Source of the DNA: an uncultured Lachnospiraceae bacterium
GTDB taxonomy: Bacteria > Bacillota > Clostridia > Lachnospirales > Lachnospiraceae
Length of the DNA: 64,000 bases
Reading direction: 5' to 3'
Assembly: GCA_958428365.1 (NCBI GenBank)
Contig: CAUAFT010000004.1
Span: forward strand, 1-64,000
Shown here: piece by piece, positions 17,439 through 26,912 of the stretch
Position numbering within the stretch: position 1 is the stretch's first letter
Layout of the letters: each line of letters begins with the position of its first letter
Translations under genes and position numbers: made by a program
Notes under the pieces: model-generated
The model's input: only the letters and a program-made list of their open reading frames with translations
The model's database searches: none
Told to the model about the DNA's origin: nothing

Positions 17439-18212
17439 CTAATTTCCGCACTCAATACTGATCTCATTGAAGGTCTGTAAAATGTCCTCCACATTCATCT
17501 TAGCTTTTTCGGCTCCCCCCTTGTCAATGATGGCATTTCCCTGATGCATCATAATGAGGCGGTCCCCATATTCCACCGCATACCGCAGATTATGGGTGAC
17601 CATGATGGTGGTGACCTTCTTCTCCTTCACGATCCGATCCGTCAGCTCCATGATAAGCTCCGCCGTCTTTGGATCCAGCGCCGCCGTATGCTCATCCAGG
17701 ATCAGAAATTCAATGGGATTCATAGTTGCCATCAACAGGGCAAGGGTCTGTCTCTGTCCCCCGGATAAGGCTCCCACCTTCGTCTCCATCTGATTTTCCA
17801 GTCCCAGGTTCAGATCCCTCAACATCTCTCTGTACTGCTCTATTCTCGCCCTGTTGACGCCTCTGCCAAGACCATAGCCCCTGCCCTTGTTGTCGGCAAT
17901 GGACATATTTTCAATGATGGTCATGCTGGGACAGGTTCCCTTGGAGGGATCCTGATAGACCCTGCCGATCTTCCGGTGGCGGATATAATCCTTCTGATTC
18001 ACAATATCGCTGCCATTGACCAGGATGGAACCGGAATCCACGGGGATGGTGCCGCAGATGATGTTCAGCATGGAGGTTTTCCCGGAACCGTTGCTCCCCA
18101 CCACGGAGACAAACTCCCCGTCCCGTATCGTTAAGTTAAAATCTTCAAACAGGCACAACTCGTTGACCGTTCCCGGATTATAGTTCTTATTGATATGTTT
18201 CAACTCAAGCAT
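17439..18212 (-). CDS. trpZ: ABC transporter ATP-binding protein, tryptophan-type
   Basis: 257 residues. Walker A GSNGSGKTS (about 39-47), signature LSGGQRQ (about 148), Walker B FLILDEHTAALDP, and MVTHNLR. The Glu-His after Walker B (DEH rather than DEP) is common in this family. It overlaps the permease gene by 8 bases. With the permease and lipoprotein it makes an importer that, from the Trp T-box in front of the operon, should bring in tryptophan or a precursor. The symbol follows the trpXYZ naming used for such operons. Confidence 0.85.
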   Translation of the reverse strand: MLELKHINKNYNPGTVNELCLFEDFNLTIRDGEFVSVVGSNGSGKTSMLNIICGTIPVDSGSILVNGSDIVNQKDYIRHRKIGRVYQDPSKGTCPSMTIIENMSIADNKGRGYGLGRGVNRARIEQYREMLRDLNLGLENQMETKVGALSGGQRQTLALLMATMNPIEFLILDEHTAALDPKTAELIMELTDRIVKEKKVTTIMVTHNLRYAVEYGDRLIMMHQGNAIIDKGGAEKAKMNVEDILQTFNEISIECGN

Positions 18213-19089
18213 TGCTCTTCACCTTCTTCTTTCTATCCATGCTGACGATCAGGATGATCAGGAATAACACCGCCGTGATCAGTTTTAAGTCCGTGGACTG
18301 CAATCCCATGCTGATGGCGACTGCCACACATGCCTTATAGATGATGGAACCAATGACCACGCTGGAGGTCACCCGCAAAAACGTCACTTTTTTAAAGAGG
18401 CTGGTTCCGATAATGACACTGGCAAGACCGATGACCACGGTTCCGGTTCCCATGGAAACGTCAAAATACCGCTGCTGCTGGGCATAGATACAGCCGCTTA
18501 AGGTCACAAGCCCATTGGCAATGGCAAGACCCACGATCTTGATCGCTCCCTTATCCACTCCCATGGAGGTGACAATGGTGTCATTATCTCCCACTGCCCT
18601 CAGTAAAAAACCGGATTTTGTACTCAGATACCAGTCCAATAAAAACTTCATCACCAGGGTAAGTATCAGGATCAGCACCACCGTGCTGTATTTTGCCGCC
18701 CCGCCTCTGAAAATGCGATCCACCAGATCATTGTCAAAAATAGTATCCATGTTGTAGATCGGAAGATTTGCCCTGCCCGCGATCCGCAGATTCACGGTAT
18801 AGAGCGCCGTCATCATAATGATACCGGACAGCAGATCTCTGACCTTGCATTTTACATGGATCAGTCCGGTCAGCATTCCCACAAAGGCTCCCGCCGCAAA
18901 CGATGCCGCCAGAGTCAGGATGGGATGCACCCCCTTTGTGATCATGACCGCCGTGAGGGCAGCCCCCATAGGGAAGCTGCCGTCCACAGTCAGATCCGGA
19001 AAATCCAGAATTTTATATGTGATGTATACGCCCAGCGCCATAATGGCATAGATCATGCCCTGCTCTAACACGCTTAAGATAAGTGCCAC
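18205..19089 (-). CDS. trpY: ABC transporter permease, tryptophan-type
   Basis: 294 residues with about eight hydrophobic segments, of the branched-chain amino-acid-like permease fold (DFPDLTVDGSFPMGAALTAV near the N-terminus and ANGLVTLSGCIYAQQQ in the middle). Membrane partner of the ATPase and lipoprotein on either side; 24 bases after the lipoprotein gene. Confidence 0.87.
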   Translation of the reverse strand: MALILSVLEQGMIYAIMALGVYITYKILDFPDLTVDGSFPMGAALTAVMITKGVHPILTLAASFAAGAFVGMLTGLIHVKCKVRDLLSGIIMMTALYTVNLRIAGRANLPIYNMDTIFDNDLVDRIFRGGAAKYSTVVLILILTLVMKFLLDWYLSTKSGFLLRAVGDNDTIVTSMGVDKGAIKIVGLAIANGLVTLSGCIYAQQQRYFDVSMGTGTVVIGLASVIIGTSLFKKVTFLRVTSSVVIGSIIYKACVAVAISMGLQSTDLKLITAVLFLIILIVSMDRKKKVKSNA

Positions 19090-19113
19090 AATATTACCTC
19101 CAAGTTCTTATAA

Positions 19114-20139
19114 TTACTCCACAGTGATCTCTGTAAAAGTCTCTGCCGCGTCAGCGATATAATCCTGATCCAGCTCCATATGGATCTTATCTGCTGCCGC
19201 TGTATTTACATAAAGTGCACTGTCCGCTGTCTTAATGTATTCGCTTTCCTCTGCGGTGGTCTCTCCCTTTAAGATCTTAGCTGCCATCACTCCGGTCTCT
19301 TTTCCCAGCTCATAATAGTCGATTCCAATAGCTGCCACACAGCCCGCCTTGACCTGCTCGATCTCGCTTCCGAATACCGGGATATTCGCCTGATTTGCTT
19401 TTTCCAGTACATTCTGTAATGCCTGAACCACAGTGTTGTCGGTCAGGTTATTGATACAGTCTACCCTGGTCACCAGATCAGCCGCTGCCAGATCCACATC
19501 CGCCTGGGTGCTGATTCCTGTGTCCACGATCTCAAATCCATAGTCTCCCGCTGCTTTTTTATATTCCTCGATGGTGCTGACGGAGTTCGCCTCGCTGGTG
19601 GTATATAAGATACCGATCTTTTTCGCATCCGGCAGCAGGGCGCGGATCATTTTCAACTGTTCCTCCACCGGAAGTACGTCGCAGGATCCTGTGATGTTGC
19701 CCGCATTGCTTCCGTCCTCATTTGCCAGTCCTGCTCCAACCGGATCGGATACGGCGGTGTAGACCACCGGGATATCGGTATCCATACAGGCATTATATGC
19801 ACTCATGGCGGTCGGTGTTGCAATAGCTGCGACAAGATCCACCTTCTTCGACACATAGCTGTCCGCAATGGTTCCCGCTGTTCCGGTATCTGCCTGGGCG
19901 TTGTCATAGTTCACTTCCAGATTCCTGCCCTCCTCAATGCCCTCTTCTTTTAAGCCTGCCAGGAATCCCTCCCGGCAGTTGTCCAAAGAACCGTGCTCCG
20001 CAAACTGGGAGATGCCGATGACATAGGAATCTTCCCCGCTTCCTGAGGAGGAGGTCTCCTTGGTGTCGCTGCCGCATCCTGCCAACATTCCTGTTACAAA
20101 TACCATGCTCATCAATACTGCCAATACTCTTTTTTTCAT
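19114..20139 (-). CDS. trpX: Tryptophan-type ABC substrate-binding lipoprotein
   Basis: 341 residues from the ATG at 20139 (MKKRVLAVLMSM), which has AGAGGT upstream. The reading frame stays open 225 bases further upstream, but that part is the T-box leader. Signal peptide with lipobox MLAGC (Cys about 22). The mature part is the periplasmic-binding fold of the ABC_sub_bind family (YVIGISQFAEHGSLD, VYTAVSDPVGAGL, GILYTTSEANS). Ligand is inferred to be tryptophan from the T-box specifier. Confidence 0.88.
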   Translation of the reverse strand: MKKRVLAVLMSMVFVTGMLAGCGSDTKETSSSGSGEDSYVIGISQFAEHGSLDNCREGFLAGLKEEGIEEGRNLEVNYDNAQADTGTAGTIADSYVSKKVDLVAAIATPTAMSAYNACMDTDIPVVYTAVSDPVGAGLANEDGSNAGNITGSCDVLPVEEQLKMIRALLPDAKKIGILYTTSEANSVSTIEEYKKAAGDYGFEIVDTGISTQADVDLAAADLVTRVDCINNLTDNTVVQALQNVLEKANQANIPVFGSEIEQVKAGCVAAIGIDYYELGKETGVMAAKILKGETTAEESEYIKTADSALYVNTAAADKIHMELDQDYIADAAETFTEITVE

Positions 20140-20276
20140 GTTCTTTACCTCTTTCTTTCTGCCTTCTGGCTGGTTGATCTGTCCAGAACAAACGCAGATG
20201 TCATTCGCCAATAAATTCGCATAGACATCTTCTACCCGAAAAGCGCCTGCGGTGCCACGATCCTGAATCAACTCAT

Positions 20277-20555
20277 CAAAAAACCGCCCCAAGCCTATTG
20301 CTTGAGACGGTAATGTAATCATTATCGCGGTACCACTCAAATTGACGAATGTCCTCTCTCTCATGTACTATCATACATGCCTCATTGATAACGGGTTTGG
20401 TTCCCGGCACACCCTACTGGAACTACATCTCTCATTCAGGCTGCCCTCAAAAGTCCATTCAACGAATCCCTCCATGCCACATTCCCACCATCTGCAGCTC
20501 TCTGTGATCTCGGTCTCTCGTCTACTACTCTTTTTCAACGGTTTGTTCTATCTGT
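20277..20555 (-). promoter_or_regulatory. Trp-specific T-box riboswitch
   Basis: On the minus strand the T-box sequence TGGTACCGCG lies at 20326-20335, preceded by TTTGAG. The terminator (ACCGTCTCAAGC with GCTTGGGGCGGT, then TTTTTT) spans about 20277-20311. In Stem I, GAATGGACTTTTGAG places TGG (20455-20457), the tryptophan codon, in the specifier loop. Uncharged tRNA-Trp should pair here and prevent termination, switching on the importer when tryptophan is short. Confidence 0.9.
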
Positions 20556-20560
20556 GTATT

Positions 20561-20589
20561 AGGTTAATACTTTCCGATGGATTTGTCAA
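20561..20589 (-). promoter_or_regulatory. Promoter of the T-box/trpXYZ operon
   Basis: Minus-strand TTGACA, 17-base spacer, TAACCT, just upstream of the T-box leader. Confidence 0.65.
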
Positions 20590-20684
20590 CCGGATTTTTT
20601 TCAATTTTTTATACTTGTATCCCTGGCATTTTCTGCAATGATGCAAAAGTCACATTTTCTATAAGATATCATGGACTATGCTGC

Positions 20685-20713
20685 TTGACATCAGTACGAT
20701 ATCCGACTATAAT
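20685..20713 (+). promoter_or_regulatory. Promoter of the marR-MATE operon
   Basis: Consensus TTGACA, 17-base spacer, TATAAT, about 45 bases upstream of the MarR start. GATATC occurs both upstream of the -35 and inside the spacer, possible regulator half-sites. Confidence 0.8.
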
Positions 20714-20763
20714 AATCGCCGTTACTTGAGTCTGAAATCATACCAATGAAAAGGAGTATACTT

Positions 20764-21228
20764 ATGAAACCTGTCATCAGCCCGGAACTGGACGAATTTA
20801 ACCATATCTTTCAGGAATTTGACGATATCTTCCACGATATTGCCCTGCATCTGGGGCTGTCGGACAGCGCTTTTACCATCCTCTACGATATTTTCTGGCT
20901 CGGAGACGGATGCTTACAGCGGGACATCTGCCAGACGTCCCACATCAGCAAACAGACGGTCAATTCCTCCATCCGCAAGCTGAAACAGGAGGGCTATCTC
21001 TACTTAGAACCCGGAAAAGGGCGGGATATGCACATTCATCTGACTCCTGCCGGAACCAAAATGATGACGGAAAAGATCCTTCCTGTCATTACCATGGAGA
21101 ACCACGCCTTTGCCGGGATGCCTGCCGTCGAACGCGTAAAACTTCTGGAGTTATCCCGAAAATATATGAATATTTTTCGTCAGGAAGTCCAAAAGTATTT
21201 AGATACAGATATTGAGGAGGATTTGTAA
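20764..21228 (+). CDS. MarR-family transcriptional regulator
   Basis: 154 residues from the ATG at 20764 (MKPVISPELDEF), with GGAG 8 bases upstream. Winged helix about 45-110 (RDICQTSHISKQTVNSSIRKL as recognition region, then the wing LEPGKGRDMHIHLTPAG). The terminal helices would form the dimer interface. Its stop overlaps the MATE start (TAATG), so it most likely controls that efflux pump and itself. Confidence 0.9.
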   Translation: MKPVISPELDEFNHIFQEFDDIFHDIALHLGLSDSAFTILYDIFWLGDGCLQRDICQTSHISKQTVNSSIRKLKQEGYLYLEPGKGRDMHIHLTPAGTKMMTEKILPVITMENHAFAGMPAVERVKLLELSRKYMNIFRQEVQKYLDTDIEEDL

Positions 21229-22559
21229 TGAACATTCAGTTATCCGATCATTTTACTTATAAAAAATTACTGCGTTTTGTTCTGCCCTCCATCGTTATGA
21301 TGATCTTTACCTCCATCTACAGCGTAGTAGACGGACTGTTCGTCTCCAACTTCGTGGGCAAGACCGCCTTTTCCGCCCTGAACCTGATCTATCCTCTGCT
21401 GATGGGATTTGGTTCCCTGGGATTCATGATCGGCACTGGAGGAAGCGCGGTGGTGGGAATTGCTCTTGGGGAACAAAAAAAAGAGGATGCCAACCGCTAT
21501 TTTTCCATGCTGGTCTACGCCACCATCTTAGGAGGTATCCTGCTGTCCGTAATCGGACTGATCTGGATCCGTCCCATCTCCCTTGCCATGGGCGCCACGG
21601 AAAATCTCATTGACGACTGTCTGGTCTACGGAAGGATCCTGCTGATCTCCCTGACGGCATTTATGCTGCAGAATGTATTCCAAAGTTTTTTTGTTACGGC
21701 GGAAAAACCGCACCTTGGTCTTGTTATCTCCATTTTTGCCGGAGTGACAAATTTTATTCTGGATTATTTTTTCATTGTAGTCTTAGATCTGGGACTTGCC
21801 GGCGCTGCCGCCGCCACCGCCATAGGACAGACAGTCGGAGCTATGATCCCACTGTTTTATTTTTTCCGCAAAAACAACAGTCTCCTGCAATTGGTAAGAA
21901 CCGGATTTGAAGGACGGGTTCTGTTAAGAGCCTGTACCAACGGGGCTTCTGAGTTAATGACCAACCTGTCCTCCTCCCTGGTGAATATTCTCTATAATTT
22001 TCAGCTTCTAAAATTCATAGGAGAGGATGGAATAGCAGCCTACGGCGTTATTATGTATGTCGCCTTTATCTTTGCCGGGATCTACTTCGGTTATTCCATC
22101 GGAAGCGCGCCTATCATCAGCTACCACCAGGGCGCCGGAAATTATCCGGAGCTGAAAAACCTGCTGAAAAAAAGTCTGACGCTGCTGACGATCTGGGGGA
22201 TCTTATTAACGATCCTGGCAGAACTTCTCTCTGCCCCGCTGTCCGCAGTCTTTGTCCATTATGACAAAGCTCTTCTGGAGCTGACCTGCCGTGGATTTCG
22301 AATCTTCTCCCTGGTCTTTTTGATCATGGGCTTCAATGTATTCGGTTCTGCCTTCTTCACCGCCCTGGGAAACGGAGCTGTCTCCGCCGCCATCTCCTTT
22401 TTACGGACACTGGTATTCCAGATTTTTGCGGTGTTCACCCTCCCGGTTTTTCTGGGCGTGGACGGCATCTGGCTGGCAATGGCTGTAGCAGAATTCATGA
22501 CGTTAATCGTCACCTTCCTGTTTTTCCTAAAGGAGGGCAGGCGCTATCACTACACTTAG
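21228..22559 (+). CDS. MATE-family multidrug/cation efflux transporter
   Basis: 443 residues with twelve predicted membrane spans in two homologous halves; the first begins IVMMIFTSIYSVVDGLFVS, the classic MATE TM1. GSLGFMIGTGGSAVVGIALGEQKKEDANRYF is the conserved loop after TM2. It exports drugs using a Na+ or H+ gradient in characterised relatives. Substrate unknown. Its end overlaps the convergent LysR gene by 4 bases. Confidence 0.92.
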   Translation: MNIQLSDHFTYKKLLRFVLPSIVMMIFTSIYSVVDGLFVSNFVGKTAFSALNLIYPLLMGFGSLGFMIGTGGSAVVGIALGEQKKEDANRYFSMLVYATILGGILLSVIGLIWIRPISLAMGATENLIDDCLVYGRILLISLTAFMLQNVFQSFFVTAEKPHLGLVISIFAGVTNFILDYFFIVVLDLGLAGAAAATAIGQTVGAMIPLFYFFRKNNSLLQLVRTGFEGRVLLRACTNGASELMTNLSSSLVNILYNFQLLKFIGEDGIAAYGVIMYVAFIFAGIYFGYSIGSAPIISYHQGAGNYPELKNLLKKSLTLLTIWGILLTILAELLSAPLSAVFVHYDKALLELTCRGFRIFSLVFLIMGFNVFGSAFFTALGNGAVSAAISFLRTLVFQIFAVFTLPVFLGVDGIWLAMAVAEFMTLIVTFLFFLKEGRRYHYT

Positions 22560-23485
22560 ATGTTCTGACCTCCAGATAGAGGGTGTTCCGGTTCCTTAAC
22601 AGCGCCCTCCCCGAACGTCCTCTTATCCCAGATCTCCATATGCTCCAGGAACTTCCGTACCGCCAGCGGAGCAGACCTGCGATCCCGAAGCGCCAGACCG
22701 ATCCTGCGGTAAGCCGGAATCTCCAAGGGCTTTGCCAGGATCCGGTAAGGCACCCTTCTTAAGATCAACTGCGGCAGGATACTGATCCCCAGACCGTTCT
22801 CCACCATGGACATCACCGCATAATCATCCCAGGTGGTAAAATGCAGCTTCGGTCTTAAATGATGCCTTTTGAAGATCTCCGATATCTCTCCTCTCCCTCC
22901 CTTTTCCAGAAGAAGAAACGGCTCCTCGCAGAGCGCCTCCATGGGAAACTTCTCACATTCCGCCAGCGGATGGTCTGCAGGGATCACCGCCATCAGCTCA
23001 TCCTCCCTGGAAAAGATCACCTCCAACTCAGAATGTACCGGAAGAGGCAGAAAGCCGCAGTCCACCCGTCCTTCTAAGATCCACTCTTCAATCTCCCGGT
23101 AATCTCCCAACAGCAGTTCATAATCAATGTTGGGATAATCCCCCTGAAATTCCTTAATGATTCCAGGCAGCCAGTGAGTCGCCACGCTGGAAAAGGTTCC
23201 GATACGGATCAGCCCCGCCTCTAACCCGCTCAGTTCCTCCACCTGTACCTGCAGTCTGTCATACTCTTTACATACATTCTGAACAAAGGGCAGCAGCTTC
23301 ACCCCGTCGGAAGTCAGCCGCACGCCCCCTTTGCCCCGCTCCAGCAAGGTCACCTTCCACTCTGTCTCCAGATCGTGGATCATACGGCTGATGCCGGATT
23401 GAGAATAGTCCAAAATCTCCGCCGCCCTGGTGAAGCTGCCATATTCTACTGTGGTCAAAAATGCCCGGTACTTTTGTATTTCCAT
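22556..23485 (-). CDS. LysR-family transcriptional regulator
   Basis: 309 residues. N-terminal winged helix about 1-60 (FTRAAEILDYSQSGISRMI). The effector domain starts near residue 90 (IRIGTFSSVATHWLPGIIKEFQ). It is divergent from the DMT transporter gene 307 bases away, which has a large inverted repeat in between, so control of that transporter is likely. Effector not identifiable. Confidence 0.92.
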   Translation of the reverse strand: MEIQKYRAFLTTVEYGSFTRAAEILDYSQSGISRMIHDLETEWKVTLLERGKGGVRLTSDGVKLLPFVQNVCKEYDRLQVQVEELSGLEAGLIRIGTFSSVATHWLPGIIKEFQGDYPNIDYELLLGDYREIEEWILEGRVDCGFLPLPVHSELEVIFSREDELMAVIPADHPLAECEKFPMEALCEEPFLLLEKGGRGEISEIFKRHHLRPKLHFTTWDDYAVMSMVENGLGISILPQLILRRVPYRILAKPLEIPAYRRIGLALRDRRSAPLAVRKFLEHMEIWDKRTFGEGAVKEPEHPLSGGQNI

Positions 23486-23653
23486 TTTTCTGCTCTCCTG
23501 TCTCTTTATACAGTACAGTTCTTATACCATTCGTTCCCATATGCTCGTAGATATTGACGTACTATATTTCAAAGGTTTTATCCATCTGATTTCCTCATGA
23601 TTTCTATGAGAAAGATTCGCTTTTGTAATTTCATGATTTATGATACAGTAATA

Positions 23654-23712
23654 CCGCAAAAAGTGCAAGACGTATCTGATTTACAGAACAAAAACTTGCA
23701 CAATTTCTGCGG
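23654..23712. repeat. Interrupted inverted repeat in the LysR/DMT intergenic region
   Basis: CCGCA(AAAA)GTGCAAG at 23654-23669 pairs with CTTGCAC(AATTTC)TGCGG at 23695-23712. It could be a LysR operator pair or the stem of a leader RNA. The rest of the 307-base intergenic stretch shows only weak promoter-like boxes. Confidence 0.5.
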
Positions 23713-23792
23713 ATTGAGACAATGGAACCACTCGATCCTGTACAGATCAATACGAATTGTAAAGCAAAAATTATTACATATGAGGTAACACC

Positions 23793-24740
23793 ATGAAAAA
23801 GACTTATCTGAAATATTTTTTAGCCCTGATCCTCTACGGATCCAATGGAATCATCATCCGGCACATTCCGTTAAGCAGCCATAAGATCGTACTCTACCGC
23901 ACCCTGATCGGCGGTATTTTTCTGATTACCCTGTTCTTGTACCGCCGCCACCGATCCGCTGAGGAATCCGGCGTGACCTCGAAAAAACGATTTCAGATAC
24001 AAAAAAAGCAGGCTCTCTGCCTGCTGATCTCCGGCGCCTCCATCGGCACAAGCTGGATCTTTCTCTATGAGGCCTACCGCTATGTGGGAGTGGGCGTTGC
24101 CACCCTGGTGTACTATTGCGGCCCGGTCTTTGTAATGCTGCTCTCCCCGCTGCTCTTCCGCGAACGGATCACCGGAAGAAAAGCCTTTGGCTTTGGTCTG
24201 GTCCTTTTGGGTATGATCTTTTTAAATGGAACCTCCCTGCTGGAGGGCGGGCTGTCCACGGGACTTCTTTTCTGCCTGATCGCAGCCCTGCTCTTTGCCG
24301 GAATGGTGATCTTCAGCAAGAAAGCGTCGGATATCTCCGGACTGGACAGCTCCATGTATCAGATCATCGCCAGCTTTGTAACCGTGGCAGTCTATTCTTT
24401 TTTCCGGGAACCGTCCCTCTCCTACTTCCGTGAGATGGGCAGTGACCTGTCCGGAAACCTCCTGCCCCTTTTGATCCTGGGAATCCTCAATACCGGAATC
24501 GCCAATTACCTGTATTTTTCTGCGATTCCAAAGCTTCCGGTTCAGACAGTGTCCGCATGCAGCTATTTAGAACCGCTGTCTGCCCTTGCCTTTTCCGTCG
24601 TTTTACTGGGCGAGGCGTTCAGTCCCCTCCAGATGGCAGGCGCCCTGCTCATCTTAGGCGGCTCCATGTTCGACGAATGTGTCTCTCTCCTGAGACATCA
24701 TCCGCCCCGCCGCATTACCCGCCATGCCTTTATACGCTAA
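23793..24740 (+). CDS. EamA/DMT-superfamily permease
   Basis: 315 residues with ten membrane spans in two EamA repeats (first ends GVATLVYYCGPVFVMLLSPL, second near the C-terminus with VSACSYLEPLSALAFSVVLL). Members export or import amino acids, nucleotides and similar metabolites; the substrate here is unknown. GAGGT precedes the start. Likely regulated by the divergent LysR protein. Confidence 0.88.
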   Translation: MKKTYLKYFLALILYGSNGIIIRHIPLSSHKIVLYRTLIGGIFLITLFLYRRHRSAEESGVTSKKRFQIQKKQALCLLISGASIGTSWIFLYEAYRYVGVGVATLVYYCGPVFVMLLSPLLFRERITGRKAFGFGLVLLGMIFLNGTSLLEGGLSTGLLFCLIAALLFAGMVIFSKKASDISGLDSSMYQIIASFVTVAVYSFFREPSLSYFREMGSDLSGNLLPLLILGILNTGIANYLYFSAIPKLPVQTVSACSYLEPLSALAFSVVLLGEAFSPLQMAGALLILGGSMFDECVSLLRHHPPRRITRHAFIR

Positions 24741-24813
24741 GATACTCCCTATTTATGCTGATTTATTATCGCAGAAATACTGAAAAAAAGTAAGAAAATT
24801 TTCACATAACTGC

Positions 24814-25758
24814 CTAATTAAAATACACCAGCTCATCCTCTGGCTTTTCTGCCGGCTTGATCTCCACCGGGTAGAGCACCGGTCCCTTGCCCCGGTATTC
24901 TCTGGCAAATTCCACCCGCACCTCTGCTGTGATCTCGATCCAGGATTTATGCTGGATCTTGTCGGAATCCGGGTATTTGCACTTGAATCCGATAAAAGTA
25001 ATATCCTCGATACAGCAGGTCATGGCAAACCGCCCCGGCACGAAGGTTCCCTTCTTCATCTTCTCCGGATTGTAAACCAACGCCAGGAACTTGATGGTCT
25101 TTCCATCGTATTTCTTCGGATTGTCCATGGCATCTAAATACCACAGCCCGTAATCCGCATCGGACAATTCAATGAAATCTCCGCTGGTGTCAAACGGGAC
25201 ATCCTCCATCTCCCGCTCGTCAATGGTTCCGTCCTTTCTCTCATAGACGATCTGTGCCTTGCGATTGATCGCCTTGATATTGCGTCGGAACTTCTCCCTC
25301 GGTGTATCGTCGTCGCAGCGGTTAAAGATCACCACGTCTGCATCAAACAACTGCTCCATGATCATGGTTCGCATATTGTTCAGATACATCTCGAAGGTGG
25401 TGGCATCCGCCGTAGCCAGTGACTGGACGATCACCCAGCCCTTTGGCAGATCCGTCTCCTGGAGGGTGTCCATCCCCCAGGTTCCATTGTATTCCAGAAA
25501 TACCATCTGCGGATGATAGGTCTCATCCATTTTTTTTAAGGTCTCCCCGTTAAAATCCTCCTCTTCCTCGATGGTGGCAAGACTGGTATTGATCCCTGCC
25601 AGCTTCTCCTCGTCATATTCCACATCGCCGTCCTCACAGGCAATGATCAATCCCCTGGCATCATCGGTAAAATCATTTTCGAACAGGGTCTCTAAGATCA
25701 GCGAAGTTTTACCGCTGTCCATAAAGCCCGTAAATAAATATACCGGTATCTCTTCCAT
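24814..25758 (-). CDS. CobW/P-loop GTPase fused to a TIGR03943/DUF1980-like domain
   Basis: 314 residues. Walker A GFMDSGKTS (about 11-19), then a G3-like FLEYNGTWGMD and the base-specificity motif FNRCDDDT instead of NKxD, so GTP specificity is not assured. From about 215 the sequence (RFAMTCCIEDITFIGFKCKY, SWIEITAEVRVEF, GPVLYPVEIKPAEKP) resembles the C-terminal half of the TIGR03943/DUF1980 (YcgQ) family that is often encoded next to YcgR permeases and CobW proteins. It lies 62 bases after a His-rich CobW gene, suggesting a metal-handling pair. Confidence 0.75.
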   Translation of the reverse strand: MEEIPVYLFTGFMDSGKTSLILETLFENDFTDDARGLIIACEDGDVEYDEEKLAGINTSLATIEEEEDFNGETLKKMDETYHPQMVFLEYNGTWGMDTLQETDLPKGWVIVQSLATADATTFEMYLNNMRTMIMEQLFDADVVIFNRCDDDTPREKFRRNIKAINRKAQIVYERKDGTIDEREMEDVPFDTSGDFIELSDADYGLWYLDAMDNPKKYDGKTIKFLALVYNPEKMKKGTFVPGRFAMTCCIEDITFIGFKCKYPDSDKIQHKSWIEITAEVRVEFAREYRGKGPVLYPVEIKPAEKPEDELVYFN

Positions 25759-25820
25759 GCTCTTCTCTCCTTATCTTCCACTGACAGGATCTCTTGCAAA
25801 ACACAGGATCCTCCCATTTT

Positions 25821-26912
25821 CTAGGCAATTCCAAACAGCTCTTCTAACTGATGCTCGTCAATATCGGTTCCGATCACACAGAGTCTTCCGGTGTAATCCG
25901 GCTCTCCGTCGCGAATCTCATACTCGCCCGGAACCATATCGAAGTAGATCCAGGTTCCGTCCTCCGACGGCACCATTCCCTTGGCTCTTAAGATCGTACC
26001 ATACTCCTCGGTGTCGCAGAAGGCTTTCAAGATGCCTTCCAGATGTTCTCTGGTGTACTTGTGCGGCGTCTCCTTGCCCCAGCTTGTGAAGATCTCATCT
26101 GCATGATGGTGGTGGTGATCGTGGTCGTGGCATCCACAGGTACAGTTCTCGTCATGCTCATGGTCGTGATGATGTTCATGGTTGTGATCGTGGTCGTGAT
26201 GATGTTCATGGTCATGATCGTGGTCGTGATGATGCTCGTGGTCATGATCGTGGCTGTGATGATGTTCCTCTTCTTCTCTATGATGAGCCTCCGCCAGCAG
26301 TTCCGCCTCCATGGTATCCTGACCCTCGATCACCTTCAGGATCTGTTCTCCCGATATTTCCTCCCATGGCGTCGTAATAACAGCCGCCTTCGGATTCAGC
26401 TCCTGGATCTGCTTCACGCAAAGCTCCAACTGTGCCTCCGTCGCCTTCTGGCTTCTGCTGAGCACTACAGTGGTGGCATGCTCGATCTGATTGTTAAAAA
26501 ATTCACCAAATGCCTTCATCTGCTTACTTGCCTTTAAGGCGTTGACCACCGTCACCAGAGCGTTTAATTTTACATCCTGCTCCTTCTCGATATCCATAAC
26601 CGACTTCATGACGTCGGACAGCTTGCCCACACCGGACGGTTCAATGAGGATACGATCCGGATGGAATTTTGTAATGACTTCATTTAAGTTTTTCCCAAAA
26701 TCTCCCACTAAGGAGCAGCAGATACAGCCGCTGTTCATCTCCGTGATCTCAATTCCGGCATCCTTTAAAAATCCTCCGTCAATGCCGACCTCGCCAAATT
26801 CATTCTCAATGAGAACGATCTTCTCTCCCTTGAACACTTCGTCTATCATCTTCTTGATAAATGTCGTCTTTCCGGCTCCCAAAAAGCCTGAAATAATATC
26901 AATCTTTGTCAT
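25821..26912 (-). CDS. CobW-type GTP-dependent metallochaperone with His-rich tract
   Basis: 363 residues. Walker A GFLGAGKTTFIKK (about 9-21), the metal site GCICCSLVGDF (CxCC, about 61-71) and Walker B RILIEPSGVG. About 220-280 is almost pure His/Asp/Glu (repeats of HDHDHEHH), followed by CTCGCHDHDHHHHH. A CobW C-terminal domain closes the protein. Relatives of the ZNG1/YjiA group insert zinc into client proteins; the His tract would store or capture Zn(II) or a similar metal. No clear Zur site was found upstream. Confidence 0.88.
   Translation of the reverse strand: MTKIDIISGFLGAGKTTFIKKMIDEVFKGEKIVLIENEFGEVGIDGGFLKDAGIEITEMNSGCICCSLVGDFGKNLNEVITKFHPDRILIEPSGVGKLSDVMKSVMDIEKEQDVKLNALVTVVNALKASKQMKAFGEFFNNQIEHATTVVLSRSQKATEAQLELCVKQIQELNPKAAVITTPWEEISGEQILKVIEGQDTMEAELLAEAHHREEEEHHHSHDHDHEHHHDHDHDHEHHHDHDHNHEHHHDHEHDENCTCGCHDHDHHHHHADEIFTSWGKETPHKYTREHLEGILKAFCDTEEYGTILRAKGMVPSEDGTWIYFDMVPGEYEIRDGEPDYTGRLCVIGTDIDEHQLEELFGIA

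Noticed and set aside
20140..20364. In-frame upstream extension of the tryptophan-type lipoprotein
   Set aside because: It is the T-box antiterminator/terminator region; the signal peptide and ribosome site set the start at 20139.
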